Shown: positions 1-6,647, counted from the first letter of the stretch. The stretch is 20,480 bases of DNA from Paludibacteraceae bacterium (GCA_024401495.1 JAKSKW010000024.1:1-20480); one strand, 5' to 3'. A program made the numbers and translations. The notes: generated by a model from the letters alone, not told the origin.

Positions 1-37
1 CGGATTGAACGGATTTTTCGCTGTCGCTAGTTGGAGG

Positions 38-102
38 TCCGACACCAAAATCCGACCTGCTCAATTCCGCATCACGCAATCCGACACCAAAATCCGACCT
101 GC
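38..102. repeat. Two copies of a 23-bp direct repeat, 42 bp apart
   Basis: The same 23 bases occur without mismatch at 38-60 and 80-102. They begin TCCGACACCAAAATCCGACC and end TGC. The copies are separated by 19 bp, giving a 42-bp period. The region has no convincing gene: an open frame across it is just repeat sequence and resembles no protein I know. This looks like a dispersed intergenic repeat downstream of the NUP-like gene. There are too few copies for a CRISPR array. Confidence 0.75.
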
Positions 103-142
103 GGTCGCGTTTTGGAATCGGCTACCGTCGACTGCGTCGAAA

Positions 143-159
143 CTGGTCCGCTGGACCAG
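143..159. repeat. Short perfect stem-loop in the left-edge intergenic region
   Basis: CTGGTCC (143-149) and GGACCAG (153-159) are perfect inverted repeats around a 3-base loop. There is no T-run on either side, so it is not an obvious intrinsic terminator. It is probably part of the same repeat-rich intergenic unit as the 23-bp direct repeats just to its left. Confidence 0.45.
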
Positions 160-175
160 GCCGTGGAATCCGGCA

Positions 176-213
176 ATTATGAATTATGCATTACGAATTA
201 TGAATTGTGAATT
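176..213. repeat. Heptamer-period ATT array overlapping the end of the NUP-like gene
   Basis: On the plus strand ATT occurs at 176, 183, 190, 197, 204 and 211, exactly every 7 bp. On the minus strand the units read AATNNNN. The stop codon of the minus-strand gene (198-200) and its last codons lie inside this array. A longer array of the same type ends nadE at 14804-14897. Confidence 0.75.
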
Positions 214-1112
214 AAAATAATCTCTTTTCCTACCTTAAAGAGATTGTGCATGGCTGTCTCAAAAATATCAGCTCCTTCTTCGTTGTCTTCTTCAAGCATG
301 TTGTCTTCAAAACAGTTGTCGCTCCAGAGCTTTTCTGGTGTCGCTCCGTTCATATAGCAGTCCAGGTTAACTGATACTCGAATCGCAATTAATCTTTCTA
401 ATAATCCGAATCTTTCCAAAATTCTGGCTACTGCGATGTCTTCCATATCCGACACTAAATAGTCGTCCGGACAATTGTAGTATTTATTGATTTGTTTGGC
501 GATTTTATGGCCTTCTTCGCCTTTCCAGTAGTTGTCTGAGGTAATGAATGTTCCTTTTAAAATAAGCGGGTAGACGCGTGTTTTTGCGTCTCCATTTTGC
601 TTCATAAAACCGACTGTTTTCTCTGTGGTATCAAGTGAGATATTTTTGATTTGCGCATAAACGGAATTGATTCTATTCTGATCTGGCTTAACGCACCCGT
701 ATTCGCATAATCCGCTGTCTGGAAACCATGTTAGATTGCCATCTGAACCAATTACTTGATGGCCTAAATCGTAATCTGCAAATGCACTTGCCAATACGAC
801 GTCGCCCATAGTTGTGCATTCGTAGTTTGTACCTGCACATCCTACCGATAACGTATTCATCTCACTACAATCGAATCTCGGATCCGTGAGAATGGCCATC
901 AGAGTGGCTGTAGTATTCACTTTGCCGGCATGTGTAAGAGTGAGTGCAATTCCGTCTTTTACATATAGTTTTTCGCCAGGAAATAACCCCTTCAACTCAT
1001 ATTCTTCGCCGTCTTCTACGTACTCTCTATAAAATAGTTCACCTTCTCCGCAAATGCCGTTGCCGAGTGGACCGATGTCGAATTTGGGAAGAATAAGAAT
1101 TTTGATTTTCAT
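198..1112 (-). CDS. NUP / nucleoside phosphorylase-superfamily protein (possible nucleosidase)
   Basis: This 304-aa protein has the layout of the purine nucleoside permease (NUP, PF06516) family, which belongs to the nucleoside phosphorylase/MTA-SAH nucleosidase fold. Visible landmarks are the N-terminal LILPKFDIG (6-14), GCAGT at 91-95 followed by GDVVLA at 103-108, SDNYWKG at 192-198, and SDMEDIAVA at 221-229, which holds the Glu expected to bind ribose. RVSVNLD at 245-251 lies where nucleosidases carry their catalytic Ser-Asp, but here the residue after Ser is Val. No signal peptide or membrane helix is evident, so a soluble enzyme is more likely than a permease. It lies downstream of luxS on the same strand. 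LuxS needs a nucleosidase to make its substrate, so a role in S-adenosylhomocysteine/MTA breakdown is an attractive inference. No promoter of its own was seen. The last codons fall in a heptamer repeat. Confidence 0.72.
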   Translation of the reverse strand: MKIKILILPKFDIGPLGNGICGEGELFYREYVEDGEEYELKGLFPGEKLYVKDGIALTLTHAGKVNTTATLMAILTDPRFDCSEMNTLSVGCAGTNYECTTMGDVVLASAFADYDLGHQVIGSDGNLTWFPDSGLCEYGCVKPDQNRINSVYAQIKNISLDTTEKTVGFMKQNGDAKTRVYPLILKGTFITSDNYWKGEEGHKIAKQINKYYNCPDDYLVSDMEDIAVARILERFGLLERLIAIRVSVNLDCYMNGATPEKLWSDNCFEDNMLEEDNEEGADIFETAMHNLFKVGKEIILIHNS

Positions 1113-1140
1113 AAGTAAATGGGATTATTTTAAATAAAAT

Positions 1141-1160
1141 AGACGGAGCGTACCCCGTCT
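1141..1160. terminator. Possible hairpin downstream of luxS
   Basis: AGACGG (1141-1146) pairs with CCGTCT (1155-1160) around an 8-base loop. AT-rich sequence follows on both sides, but there is no clean T-run. It could weakly terminate luxS transcription or be an mRNA-stabilising stem between luxS and the NUP-like gene. Direction and function are uncertain. Confidence 0.3.
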
Positions 1161-1182
1161 TTATGGTTATAATTTTTTAGGT

Positions 1183-1307
1183 GATTATATACAAGTTGTC
1201 CAAACACATTTATTTTTTTATACGCTCGCCCTACGGACTCGCGTTGGGAGGGCAGTTAGGGCGTTCCGCCCTTAACAATCCTCATAATGGACAAATTCTA
1301 TATAATC
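1183..1307. mobile_element. Small inverted-repeat-bounded element (MITE-like) between luxS and the NUP-like gene
   Basis: A 19-bp sequence at 1183-1201 (GATTATATACAAGTTGTCC) matches the reverse complement of 1289-1307 at 17 of 19 positions. The repeats bound a 125-bp segment. Its GC-rich core contains a second inverted pair, CGCCCTA (1227-1233) and TAGGGCG (1257-1263). The segment has no coding capacity. Terminal inverted repeats plus a foldable core resemble a miniature non-autonomous element or a palindromic intergenic repeat. No clear target-site duplication is visible, so transposition is an inference. Confidence 0.45.
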
Positions 1308-1327
1308 TCTTCAATTATTAATTAGAA

Positions 1328-1840
1328 TTAAGCGTCGTGGAATGCTTTTCCATTGACGTCTTGTCTTTCCAACATTTTATATTCGCAGCAGAATTCGTTT
1401 TTCAATCTGCCGATATAACGTTTAGCTTCCCACTTTGCCATTGGAAGGTCGTGAAGAAGGTAGTTTCCGCAAGCGTCTGGAGTTGTTCCAGGAACGACGT
1501 CGTTGAAATCGACAACAAACTGCATAGCGTCGATCATAAGCTGACGGATTTCCTGACAATCGTAAGCTCCCTTCACGATAAGATAATTACCAGTCAAGCA
1601 GCCCATTGGCCCCCAATAGATGATATTCTGCTTCCAGCCGTCAAGATTACGAAGATATGTGGCGACGAGGTGCTCGATAGTATGGATAGCCGCAGGTGCG
1701 ATAGCAGGTTCCTGATTAGGTGCAGTCATGCGGATATCGTAAGTTGTGAAAACCACGTTGTCGGAGAAATCCTGACGTGAAATATATATACCTGGTTTTA
1801 GACCAGTGTGGTCTACCTGAAATGATGGTATTACTTCCAT
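1328..1840 (-). CDS. luxS: S-ribosylhomocysteine lyase LuxS
   Basis: LuxS cleaves S-ribosylhomocysteine to homocysteine and DPD, the autoinducer-2 precursor, in the activated methyl cycle in the cytoplasm. The 170-aa length is normal for the family. The metal-binding HTIEH lies at 53-57 (His53, His57, with catalytic Glu56). The third metal ligand is Cys124 in DACGNY. The catalytic Cys81 is in the GPMGCLTG segment. The start follows a TATCTTTG promoter box (1870-1877) by about 30 bp. The NUP-like gene lies downstream on the same strand, and the gapA terminator lies immediately upstream. All catalytic residues expected of the family are visible, so the enzyme is probably functional. Confidence 0.97.
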   Translation of the reverse strand: MEVIPSFQVDHTGLKPGIYISRQDFSDNVVFTTYDIRMTAPNQEPAIAPAAIHTIEHLVATYLRNLDGWKQNIIYWGPMGCLTGNYLIVKGAYDCQEIRQLMIDAMQFVVDFNDVVPGTTPDACGNYLLHDLPMAKWEAKRYIGRLKNEFCCEYKMLERQDVNGKAFHDA

Positions 1841-1869
1841 GTTTTTAGTCGTTTGTTAGAAATTCTGTG

Positions 1870-1899
1870 CAAAGATACAAAAAAAGAGGGCGTATCAAA
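1870..1899 (-). promoter_or_regulatory. luxS promoter (Bacteroidetes type) overlapping the gapA terminator
   Basis: Read on the minus strand, a TTTG (1896-1899) is followed after 18 bp by TATCTTTG (1870-1877), close to the Bacteroidetes consensus TTTG-N19-21-TAnnTTTG. The -33 TTTG straddles the loop and the second arm of the gapA terminator stem-loop, so terminator and promoter share DNA. The luxS ATG lies about 30 bp downstream. Confidence 0.6.
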
Positions 1900-1911
1900 A
1901 GATACGCCCTC
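1878..1911 (-). terminator. Rho-independent terminator of gapA
   Basis: GAGGGCGTATC (1886-1896) and GATACGCCCTC (1901-1911) form a perfect 11-bp stem around AAAA. On the minus strand the stem is followed by an uninterrupted T-rich tract (1878-1885). It lies about 29 bp past the gapA stop codon. There is also a T-run on the plus-strand side (1915-1921), but no plus-strand gene needs it. Confidence 0.9.
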
Positions 1912-1939
1912 AGCATTTTTTTACGGTTTTGTCGCAAAA

Positions 1940-2968
1940 TTACTTGATCTCTGCGAAGTACTTGATTGTACGAACCATCTGAGAAGTGTATGAGTTCTCA
2001 TTGTCGTACCAAGAAACTACCTGAACCTGGTATGTATCATCGCTGATCTTAGATACCATAGTCTGAGTTGCATCGAACAAAGAACCGAACTTCATACCGA
2101 TGATGTCTGAAGAAACGATCTCATCCTCTGTGTAACCGAAAGACTCAGTAGAAGCAGCCTTCATAGCAGCGTTGATACCCTCCTTAGTGATATCCTTACC
2201 CTTAACAACAGCAACAAGGATAGTAGTTGAACCTGTTGGAGTTGGGATACGCTGTGCAGAACCGATCAACTTACCGTTCAACTCAGGAATTACAAGACCG
2301 ATAGCCTTAGCAGCACCTGTTGAGTTAGGAACGATGTTCTGAGCACCAGCACGAGAACGACGAAGGTCACCCTTACGCTGAGGACCGTCAAGGATCATCT
2401 GATCACCTGTGTAAGCGTGGATTGTAGACATGATACCTGACTGGATTGCAGCGTACTTGTTAAGAGCGTCTGCCATTGGAGCAAGACAGTTAGTAGTACA
2501 AGAAGCAGCTGAGATAACCTTGTCAGCAGCTGTTAGAGTCTTGTGGTTAGTGTTGTAAACGATAGTAGGAAGATCGTTACCTGCAGGAGCAGAGATAACT
2601 ACCTTCTTAGCACCAGCTGTAAGGTGAGCAGATGCCTTCTCCTTTGAAGTGTAGAAACCTGTACACTCAAGAACTACATCAACACCGTACTTAGCCCATG
2701 GGCACTCAGCAGCGTTAGCGCAAGCAGAGATCTTGATCTCCTTACCGTCAACGATGATAGAATCCTCAGTAGCAGATACTGTGTGCTTACCCTCACCGAA
2801 CTTGCCAGCGAAACCACCCTGTGCAGTATCGTACTTCAAAAGGTGAGCCAACATCTTAGGAGAAGTCAAATCGTTGATTGCAACTACTTCGTAACCCTCT
2901 GCCTCAAACATCTGACGGAATGCAAGGCGTCCAATACGGCCAAAACCGTTAATAGCAACTTTTACCAT
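1940..2968 (-). CDS. gapA: Glyceraldehyde-3-phosphate dehydrogenase (type I)
   Basis: This glycolytic and gluconeogenic enzyme interconverts glyceraldehyde 3-phosphate and 1,3-bisphosphoglycerate with NAD. At 342 aa it has the usual length. The Rossmann motif NGFGRIGR is at 7-14, and Asp33 in INDL points to NAD preference. The active-site [10 protein letters not shown] holds Cys157, and His184 in STIHAYTGD is the general base. Later motifs [12 protein letters not shown] (211-222) and WYDNE (320-324) are also intact. Codon choice looks narrow (Asn mostly AAC, Lys mostly AAG), as expected of a highly expressed gene. Two tiny lipoprotein genes lie just upstream on the same strand, the nearer one 52 bp away. 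No TAnnTTTG box was found in that 52-bp gap, so co-transcription with them is possible. Confidence 0.97.
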   Translation of the reverse strand: MVKVAINGFGRIGRLAFRQMFEAEGYEVVAINDLTSPKMLAHLLKYDTAQGGFAGKFGEGKHTVSATEDSIIVDGKEIKISACANAAECPWAKYGVDVVLECTGFYTSKEKASAHLTAGAKKVVISAPAGNDLPTIVYNTNHKTLTAADKVISAASCTTNCLAPMADALNKYAAIQSGIMSTIHAYTGDQMILDGPQRKGDLRRSRAGAQNIVPNSTGAAKAIGLVIPELNGKLIGSAQRIPTPTGSTTILVAVVKGKDITKEGINAAMKAASTESFGYTEDEIVSSDIIGMKFGSLFDATQTMVSKISDDTYQVQVVSWYDNENSYTSQMVRTIKYFAEIK

Positions 2969-3020
2969 TGTTTATTAAAATTAAAAAAATGTTTATTCTT
3001 GTTTTTATAAAACTCAACTT

Positions 3021-3155
3021 TTATGCCTTATCTGAAACCGATGTCTCCACCTGCTCGCCATAAGGATCCCCATGGCAACCACATCCAGACTTACATCCAG
3101 ATAATGACGCTAAAGCCATCGCTGCCATGAATAACGCAATAATTGTTTTCTTCAT
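3021..3155 (-). CDS. Tiny cysteine-rich lipoprotein (44 aa)
   Basis: This short frame encodes 44 residues: a Lys-Lys start, a hydrophobic stretch and the lipobox LSGC, with Cys21 as the expected lipidated residue. A Cys/Gly/His cluster follows (CKSGCGCHGDPYG, 21-33), then a short acidic tail. The layout is that of a bacterial lipoprotein exported by Sec and processed by signal peptidase II. The three closely spaced cysteines and a His suggest metal or thiol chemistry, but no function can be assigned. It lies 26 bp after a second small lipoprotein gene and 52 bp before gapA on the same strand. The frame is short but has a complete signal peptide, and its neighbour has the same design, which supports it being real. 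Confidence 0.7.
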   Translation of the reverse strand: MKKTIIALFMAAMALASLSGCKSGCGCHGDPYGEQVETSVSDKA

Positions 3156-3181
3156 CAGTTGAGGTTTTTCATGCAGGATGA

Positions 3182-3304
3182 TTAAGCGTTCTGCTCGATT
3201 TCAGCGTTCTCTACTTCACCGTATCCTGGGCAAGTCTGTGTCTTGCAAGACTCGAAAAACAAAGCAACTGCGAATGCAGCCAAAATTAACTTAATAGCTT
3301 TCAT
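3182..3304 (-). CDS. Tiny lipoprotein (40 aa)
   Basis: This short frame encodes 40 residues: MKAIK, a hydrophobic core, then the lipobox-like FFESC with Cys20 as the probable lipidation site. One further cysteine follows (Cys25 in TQTCPGYG), then an acidic tail ending EIEQNA. The mature peptide would be only about 21 residues. A TAACTTTG promoter box lies 53 bp upstream (3357-3364). It appears to head a small operon with the 44-aa lipoprotein gene and perhaps gapA. I do not recognise a family and infer no function beyond envelope anchoring. Confidence 0.65.
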   Translation of the reverse strand: MKAIKLILAAFAVALFFESCKTQTCPGYGEVENAEIEQNA

Positions 3305-3356
3305 ATAATTAAAATTTATCATTCTCTATATAGCACTATTATGCTCTAAATCGAGA

Positions 3357-3364
3357 CAAAGTTA
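3357..3364 (-). promoter_or_regulatory. -7 box upstream of the small lipoprotein genes
   Basis: TAACTTTG on the minus strand matches the Bacteroidetes -7 consensus TAnnTTTG. It lies 53 bp upstream of the first lipoprotein start. No TTTG is found at the usual -33 distance. It may also serve gapA, which lacks a closer box. Confidence 0.45.
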
Positions 3365-3448
3365 CTATTTTTCTAAATATAAAGACACAATTATACAAAA
3401 AAATGCGTCTAAGTTTTCAACATTTTTTCCTAATGTGATTTGCCAAAC

Positions 3449-4672
3449 TTATGATTTCTTTAACAAAACATCATAAGCTTCTGTTATGGCTCGGAAACGG
3501 GCAACTGCGATCTCCCTCTCATCGTCATTGCATTTTGCAGGCAATGTGTCAGGGTGACATTCCTTTGCCATTCGTCGATAAGCATTCTTGACGTCGTCAA
3601 TAGTAGCGTCGCTCTTTAATCCAAGCACTTCGTATGCTTTATTTAAAAGAATATTTGATGCTGGCGACGGTGCTGTTTGCCCTTCCGTCTTCTGCTCCTG
3701 TTTGCGACATTCGTACTTATATTCAAGGTTGATAAGATCCCATTCGTGAATTAGAAGATGACGGGCTATTATATAAAGATTTTTCAATTCTGCTTGATTC
3801 ACGCCATTACTCATATATGCCAATGAGAAGAATAAATCAAATAAGGAAAGTCTCTCCTCGTATCTCATTTTGCCATTTATGAGTATCTGCCTTATTGGGT
3901 TGTGATATTGTTTTTTGTTGGAAGATATTAACGAATTAAAACGTTCCTCTACTTTTTTACGAAACTTTTCATTCCCCATAAAATAGTTGGAAAGAATGTA
4001 ATCTGTCACCATCCCCTTTTCCTCGGTGTACGCATATTGTTCAGTATTGTCTTCTTTTAACAATTTTGCACATATACTTAGAATACAACAAACGTCAGAG
4101 TTGTAGCTCATATTGAAGTCGTCGTTGTCAATCACTTTCGTGCGGAATATGCTTCGGAAAAAACTGAATATGTTTTTATTTTCAATTTCTTTAGTGTCGA
4201 AACTAATAGTTGTGCCGTTTTGACTAAATATTTTTACTTTATGTTTGGAGACTGTGTCTATCACCTTTTTTGTCTTGACTTCTATTTTTGAAATGTCAGA
4301 ATAAAGGATTTCTTTCTTCTTTAAGAAAGGAAACCAATGATATGAGATCCTATCTGGATACAATGACATTTTACTCCTCATTATGTGTGTTATCTTAACG
4401 ATTAATGATATAGCAGCCACTCCTATTGCAAGCATGACTAAAAAATCAAGAGAAATAATGAGGAACTGAAATACGCGAGACAAATCTCGGAACCATTGAT
4501 AATCTTCGATGACATAAAATGGCAATATGAGAAAAAATGCTGCTACGATGACAAGTATTGCTAAAATATAAGCGATAAGCTTTGTTGTACTCTCCGCTGT
4601 CAAAGCACCATTATTGTCCAATTTCTTTCTTTGGCTGTCAAAAAATAATCTTATATTTTCCTCTATTGTCAT
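3449..4672 (-). CDS. Membrane-anchored J-domain protein with TerB-like region (DjlA-like)
   Basis: The 407-aa protein has two hydrophobic helices near its N-terminus (about 31-53 and 66-93). A beta-rich stretch (about 100-165) follows that could be a PH-like domain. A helical region at about 220-315, with SLAYMSNGVNQAELKNL, resembles TerB/DjlA central domains. A C-terminal J domain (344-407) carries the HPD motif at 373-375. J domains stimulate the ATPase of DnaK-type Hsp70. The HPD is intact, so recruitment of DnaK to the inner membrane is expected. The order (membrane anchor, TerB-like, C-terminal J) parallels DjlA, but the beta-rich insert is not part of the E. coli protein. It is transcribed singly from a TATCTTTG promoter just after the amtB terminator. 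The client is unknown. Confidence 0.78.
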   Translation of the reverse strand: MTIEENIRLFFDSQRKKLDNNGALTAESTTKLIAYILAILVIVAAFFLILPFYVIEDYQWFRDLSRVFQFLIISLDFLVMLAIGVAAISLIVKITHIMRSKMSLYPDRISYHWFPFLKKKEILYSDISKIEVKTKKVIDTVSKHKVKIFSQNGTTISFDTKEIENKNIFSFFRSIFRTKVIDNDDFNMSYNSDVCCILSICAKLLKEDNTEQYAYTEEKGMVTDYILSNYFMGNEKFRKKVEERFNSLISSNKKQYHNPIRQILINGKMRYEERLSLFDLFFSLAYMSNGVNQAELKNLYIIARHLLIHEWDLINLEYKYECRKQEQKTEGQTAPSPASNILLNKAYEVLGLKSDATIDDVKNAYRRMAKECHPDTLPAKCNDDEREIAVARFRAITEAYDVLLKKS

Positions 4673-4691
4673 GACTTTTAACTTGTTTCTG

Positions 4692-4699
4692 CAAAGATA
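4692..4699 (-). promoter_or_regulatory. -7 box for the J-domain gene
   Basis: TATCTTTG on the minus strand lies 19 bp upstream of the start codon and only a few bases past the T-tract of the amtB terminator. The predicted 5' leader would be very short. The -33 element is not obvious. Confidence 0.55.
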
Positions 4700-4700
4700 C

Positions 4701-4732
4701 CAAAAAAGGGTTGCTTCCCAGCAACCCTTTTT
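4701..4732 (-). terminator. Rho-independent terminator of amtB
   Basis: AAAAAGGGTTGCT (4703-4715) pairs perfectly with AGCAACCCTTTTT (4720-4732) around a TCCC loop. On the minus strand it ends in a six-base T-run. It begins about 24 bp after the amtB stop codon. Confidence 0.9.
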
Positions 4733-4755
4733 GTGAACATTTTAGAAAAAGATTA

Positions 4756-6189
4756 TTAGTTGTAAGCACTTTCTCCGTGCTCATATACGTCAAGTCCTTC
4801 CTCTTCAATTCTCTTCTCAACTCTCAATCCGTGGATCTTGTTCAAGCTGAAGAAGATGATGAAGCCCATTGTCGCAGCCCACAAACCGATTGTAACTGCT
4901 CCTGTCAACTGTACTAGGAACATGTCGATGCCACCACCGTAGCAAAGTCCTCCGTCGACTGCGAAGATACCTGTTAGCAATGTTCCTGTGAAACCACATA
5001 CTCCGTGTACTGAGCTTGCACCTACTGGATCGTCGATCTTAAGTTTGTGCTCGATAAACTCTACAGAGAAGATCATCAATGTGCCACAGATCAATCCGAT
5101 CAACGCTGCACCTACTGGTGAAACTGCGTCACATCCTGCTGTGATTCCGACCAATCCTGCCAATACACCGTTGAGTGTGAATGACAATGATGGTTTCTTA
5201 TACTTGATCCATGTGATGAACAATGTTGCTAGACCTCCGATTGCTGCTGCAATGTTAGTGTTTACGAATACCAATGTAGAAGCTGTTGCATCCTCAACTG
5301 ATGCGATTGCCAACTGTGAACATGGGTTGAATCCGAACCATCCCATCCATAGGATAAATACTCCAAGTGCTGCGATTGTCAAGTTGTGACCTGGAATGGC
5401 GCGTGCCTTACCGTCCTTACCGAACTTGCCTACACGTGGGCCAAGGATCCATGCTCCTACCAATGCCATCCAACCTCCGACTGAGTGTACGATTGTACTA
5501 CCTGCGAAATCGTGGAATCCTCCGTCGTATGAACCGATTGAAAGTTCAGACAACCAGCCTCCACCCCATGTCCAGTGACCGCTGACAGGGTAAACCACAA
5601 CTGAGATCAATACTGAGTAGATCATGTACATGTAAAACTTAGTACGCTCTGCCATTGCACCTGATACGATTGTTGCTGCTGTAGCACAGAACACTGTTTG
5701 GAAGATCAAGAATGCGTAGTTTGGAATTCCCATCTCGCTCATACAGTCCTTGAAATCGATATCGAAGAAGTTTGGTGCTCCTGCGAATCCACCTGTGCCG
5801 AACATGATTCCGTAACCTAAAGCCCAGAACAAGAATGTTCCTGCCATGAAGTCGAAGAAGTTCTTCATTAGGATGTTGGCTGTATTTTTGCTTCTAGTCA
5901 AACCTGCCTCAACAAGTGAGAAACCTGGCTGCATGAAGAATACCAACATGGCTCCCAATGCCACCCAAAGTGTATTCAATCCGACTACCACTGGATCAAT
6001 AGGTGCTGACTCTTCTGCTGGTGCTGCTGCAACCTCAGCAACTTGAGCAACCTCGGCAACGGCTGCGCTTGCTGCCTCTGCAGCTGTGGAATCTTGTGCT
6101 GTTGCCGGCATGAAAAAGGCTCCAGCCAAAAATACAAGGAGTGCGACGAGGGCTTTCAAACCTTTCGTGCTATGTAATTTTCTTTTCAT
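4756..6189 (-). CDS. amtB: Ammonium channel AmtB
   Basis: AmtB conducts ammonia/ammonium across the inner membrane as a trimer. The 477-aa protein begins with a signal peptide (about 1-31, ending ATAQ). An unusual Ala/Glu/Val-rich extracytoplasmic stretch (about 33-63) follows, before the channel core. The conserved twin pore histidines are His235 in DFAGSTIVHSVGG and His395 in DDPVGASSVHGVCG. The Trp/Phe-rich vestibule and gate segments are present. The cytoplasmic tail ends GLDVYEHGESAY (465-476), the usual PII-responsive end. It is the last gene of the porin–PII–amtB set, 92 bp after the PII gene, and is followed by a strong terminator. The start is supported by the signal peptide and by an AAAACGA leader motif shared with the two upstream genes. 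Confidence 0.96.
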   Translation of the reverse strand: MKRKLHSTKGLKALVALLVFLAGAFFMPATAQDSTAAEAASAAVAEVAQVAEVAAAPAEESAPIDPVVVGLNTLWVALGAMLVFFMQPGFSLVEAGLTRSKNTANILMKNFFDFMAGTFLFWALGYGIMFGTGGFAGAPNFFDIDFKDCMSEMGIPNYAFLIFQTVFCATAATIVSGAMAERTKFYMYMIYSVLISVVVYPVSGHWTWGGGWLSELSIGSYDGGFHDFAGSTIVHSVGGWMALVGAWILGPRVGKFGKDGKARAIPGHNLTIAALGVFILWMGWFGFNPCSQLAIASVEDATASTLVFVNTNIAAAIGGLATLFITWIKYKKPSLSFTLNGVLAGLVGITAGCDAVSPVGAALIGLICGTLMIFSVEFIEHKLKIDDPVGASSVHGVCGFTGTLLTGIFAVDGGLCYGGGIDMFLVQLTGAVTIGLWAATMGFIIFFSLNKIHGLRVEKRIEEEGLDVYEHGESAYN

Positions 6190-6196
6190 TTTCGTT

Positions 6197-6203
6197 TCGT
6201 TTT
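6197..6203 (-). promoter_or_regulatory. AAAACGA leader motif before amtB
   Basis: AAAACGA on the minus strand lies 7 bp upstream of the amtB ATG. The same heptamer precedes the PII and porin genes at similar distances and is repeated in the porin leader. It may be a translation or RNA-binding element. The function is inferred from recurrence only. Confidence 0.4.
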
Positions 6204-6281
6204 AGTATGTGATTATTGATTGATAGGCGGGATCCGTACCGTCGAAATCAATTATTTTGTAAGATGGCAGATGAATAATGT

Positions 6282-6638
6282 TTAATTTTCCTTCTCTGCG
6301 TTGTAAAGCGCGATGTCGCCTCTTTCTCCAGTACGGATTCGGATTGAGTCCTCCACTGGAATGATAAAAATACGACCATCTCCGATCTCTCCTGTCTGCG
6401 CTGCCTTCAACACAGCCTCTACAGTCTTCTCTACGTTCTTGTCTCTTACAATCACCGAAACCAAAATACGCTCGATGCAGCTTGTATCGTAAACGACACC
6501 ACGGTAGATACGTCCCTGGCGGCTCTTACCAATACCTCTTACATCGTAGTATGAGAACCATTCGATTCCAGCGTCAAGCAAAGCGTCGCGAACATCGTCG
6601 AACTTTGTCTTTCTGATAATTGCTTCAATCTTTTTCAT
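6282..6638 (-). CDS. PII nitrogen-regulatory protein (GlnB/GlnK type)
   Basis: PII trimers sense ATP/ADP and 2-oxoglutarate and dock on AmtB to close the channel. The 118-aa length is typical. The N-terminal MKKIEAIIR is the usual first strand. The T-loop (about 35-58) keeps GRIYRGVVY with Tyr50 at the classical uridylylation position. Its distal half departs from the enterobacterial sequence, with TSCIER where DFLPK usually stands. The C-terminal signature TGEIGDGRIFIIPVE (82-96) and IRTGERG (101-107) carry the nucleotide-binding residues. Linkage to amtB, 92 bp downstream, makes a GlnK-type channel regulator most likely. The altered T-loop makes uridylylation uncertain. An AAAACGA motif lies about 10 bp upstream of the start, and a long stem-loop lies further upstream. 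Confidence 0.93.
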   Translation of the reverse strand: MKKIEAIIRKTKFDDVRDALLDAGIEWFSYYDVRGIGKSRQGRIYRGVVYDTSCIERILVSVIVRDKNVEKTVEAVLKAAQTGEIGDGRIFIIPVEDSIRIRTGERGDIALYNAEKEN

Positions 6639-6647
6639 ATTATATTC

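Noticed and set aside
38..102. Possible CRISPR array from the 23-bp repeats
   Set aside because: Only two copies are visible, the spacer is 19 bp, and no cas gene is in the window.
5..220. Open frame of 71 codons at the left edge on the plus strand
   Set aside because: It consists of the 23-bp direct repeats and AT-rich heptamers and shows no protein-like composition, so it is repeat DNA rather than a gene.
1337..1780. 147-codon open frame on the plus strand, antisense to luxS
   Set aside because: It mirrors luxS, whose full set of catalytic residues and promoter is visible, so the antisense frame is a shadow.
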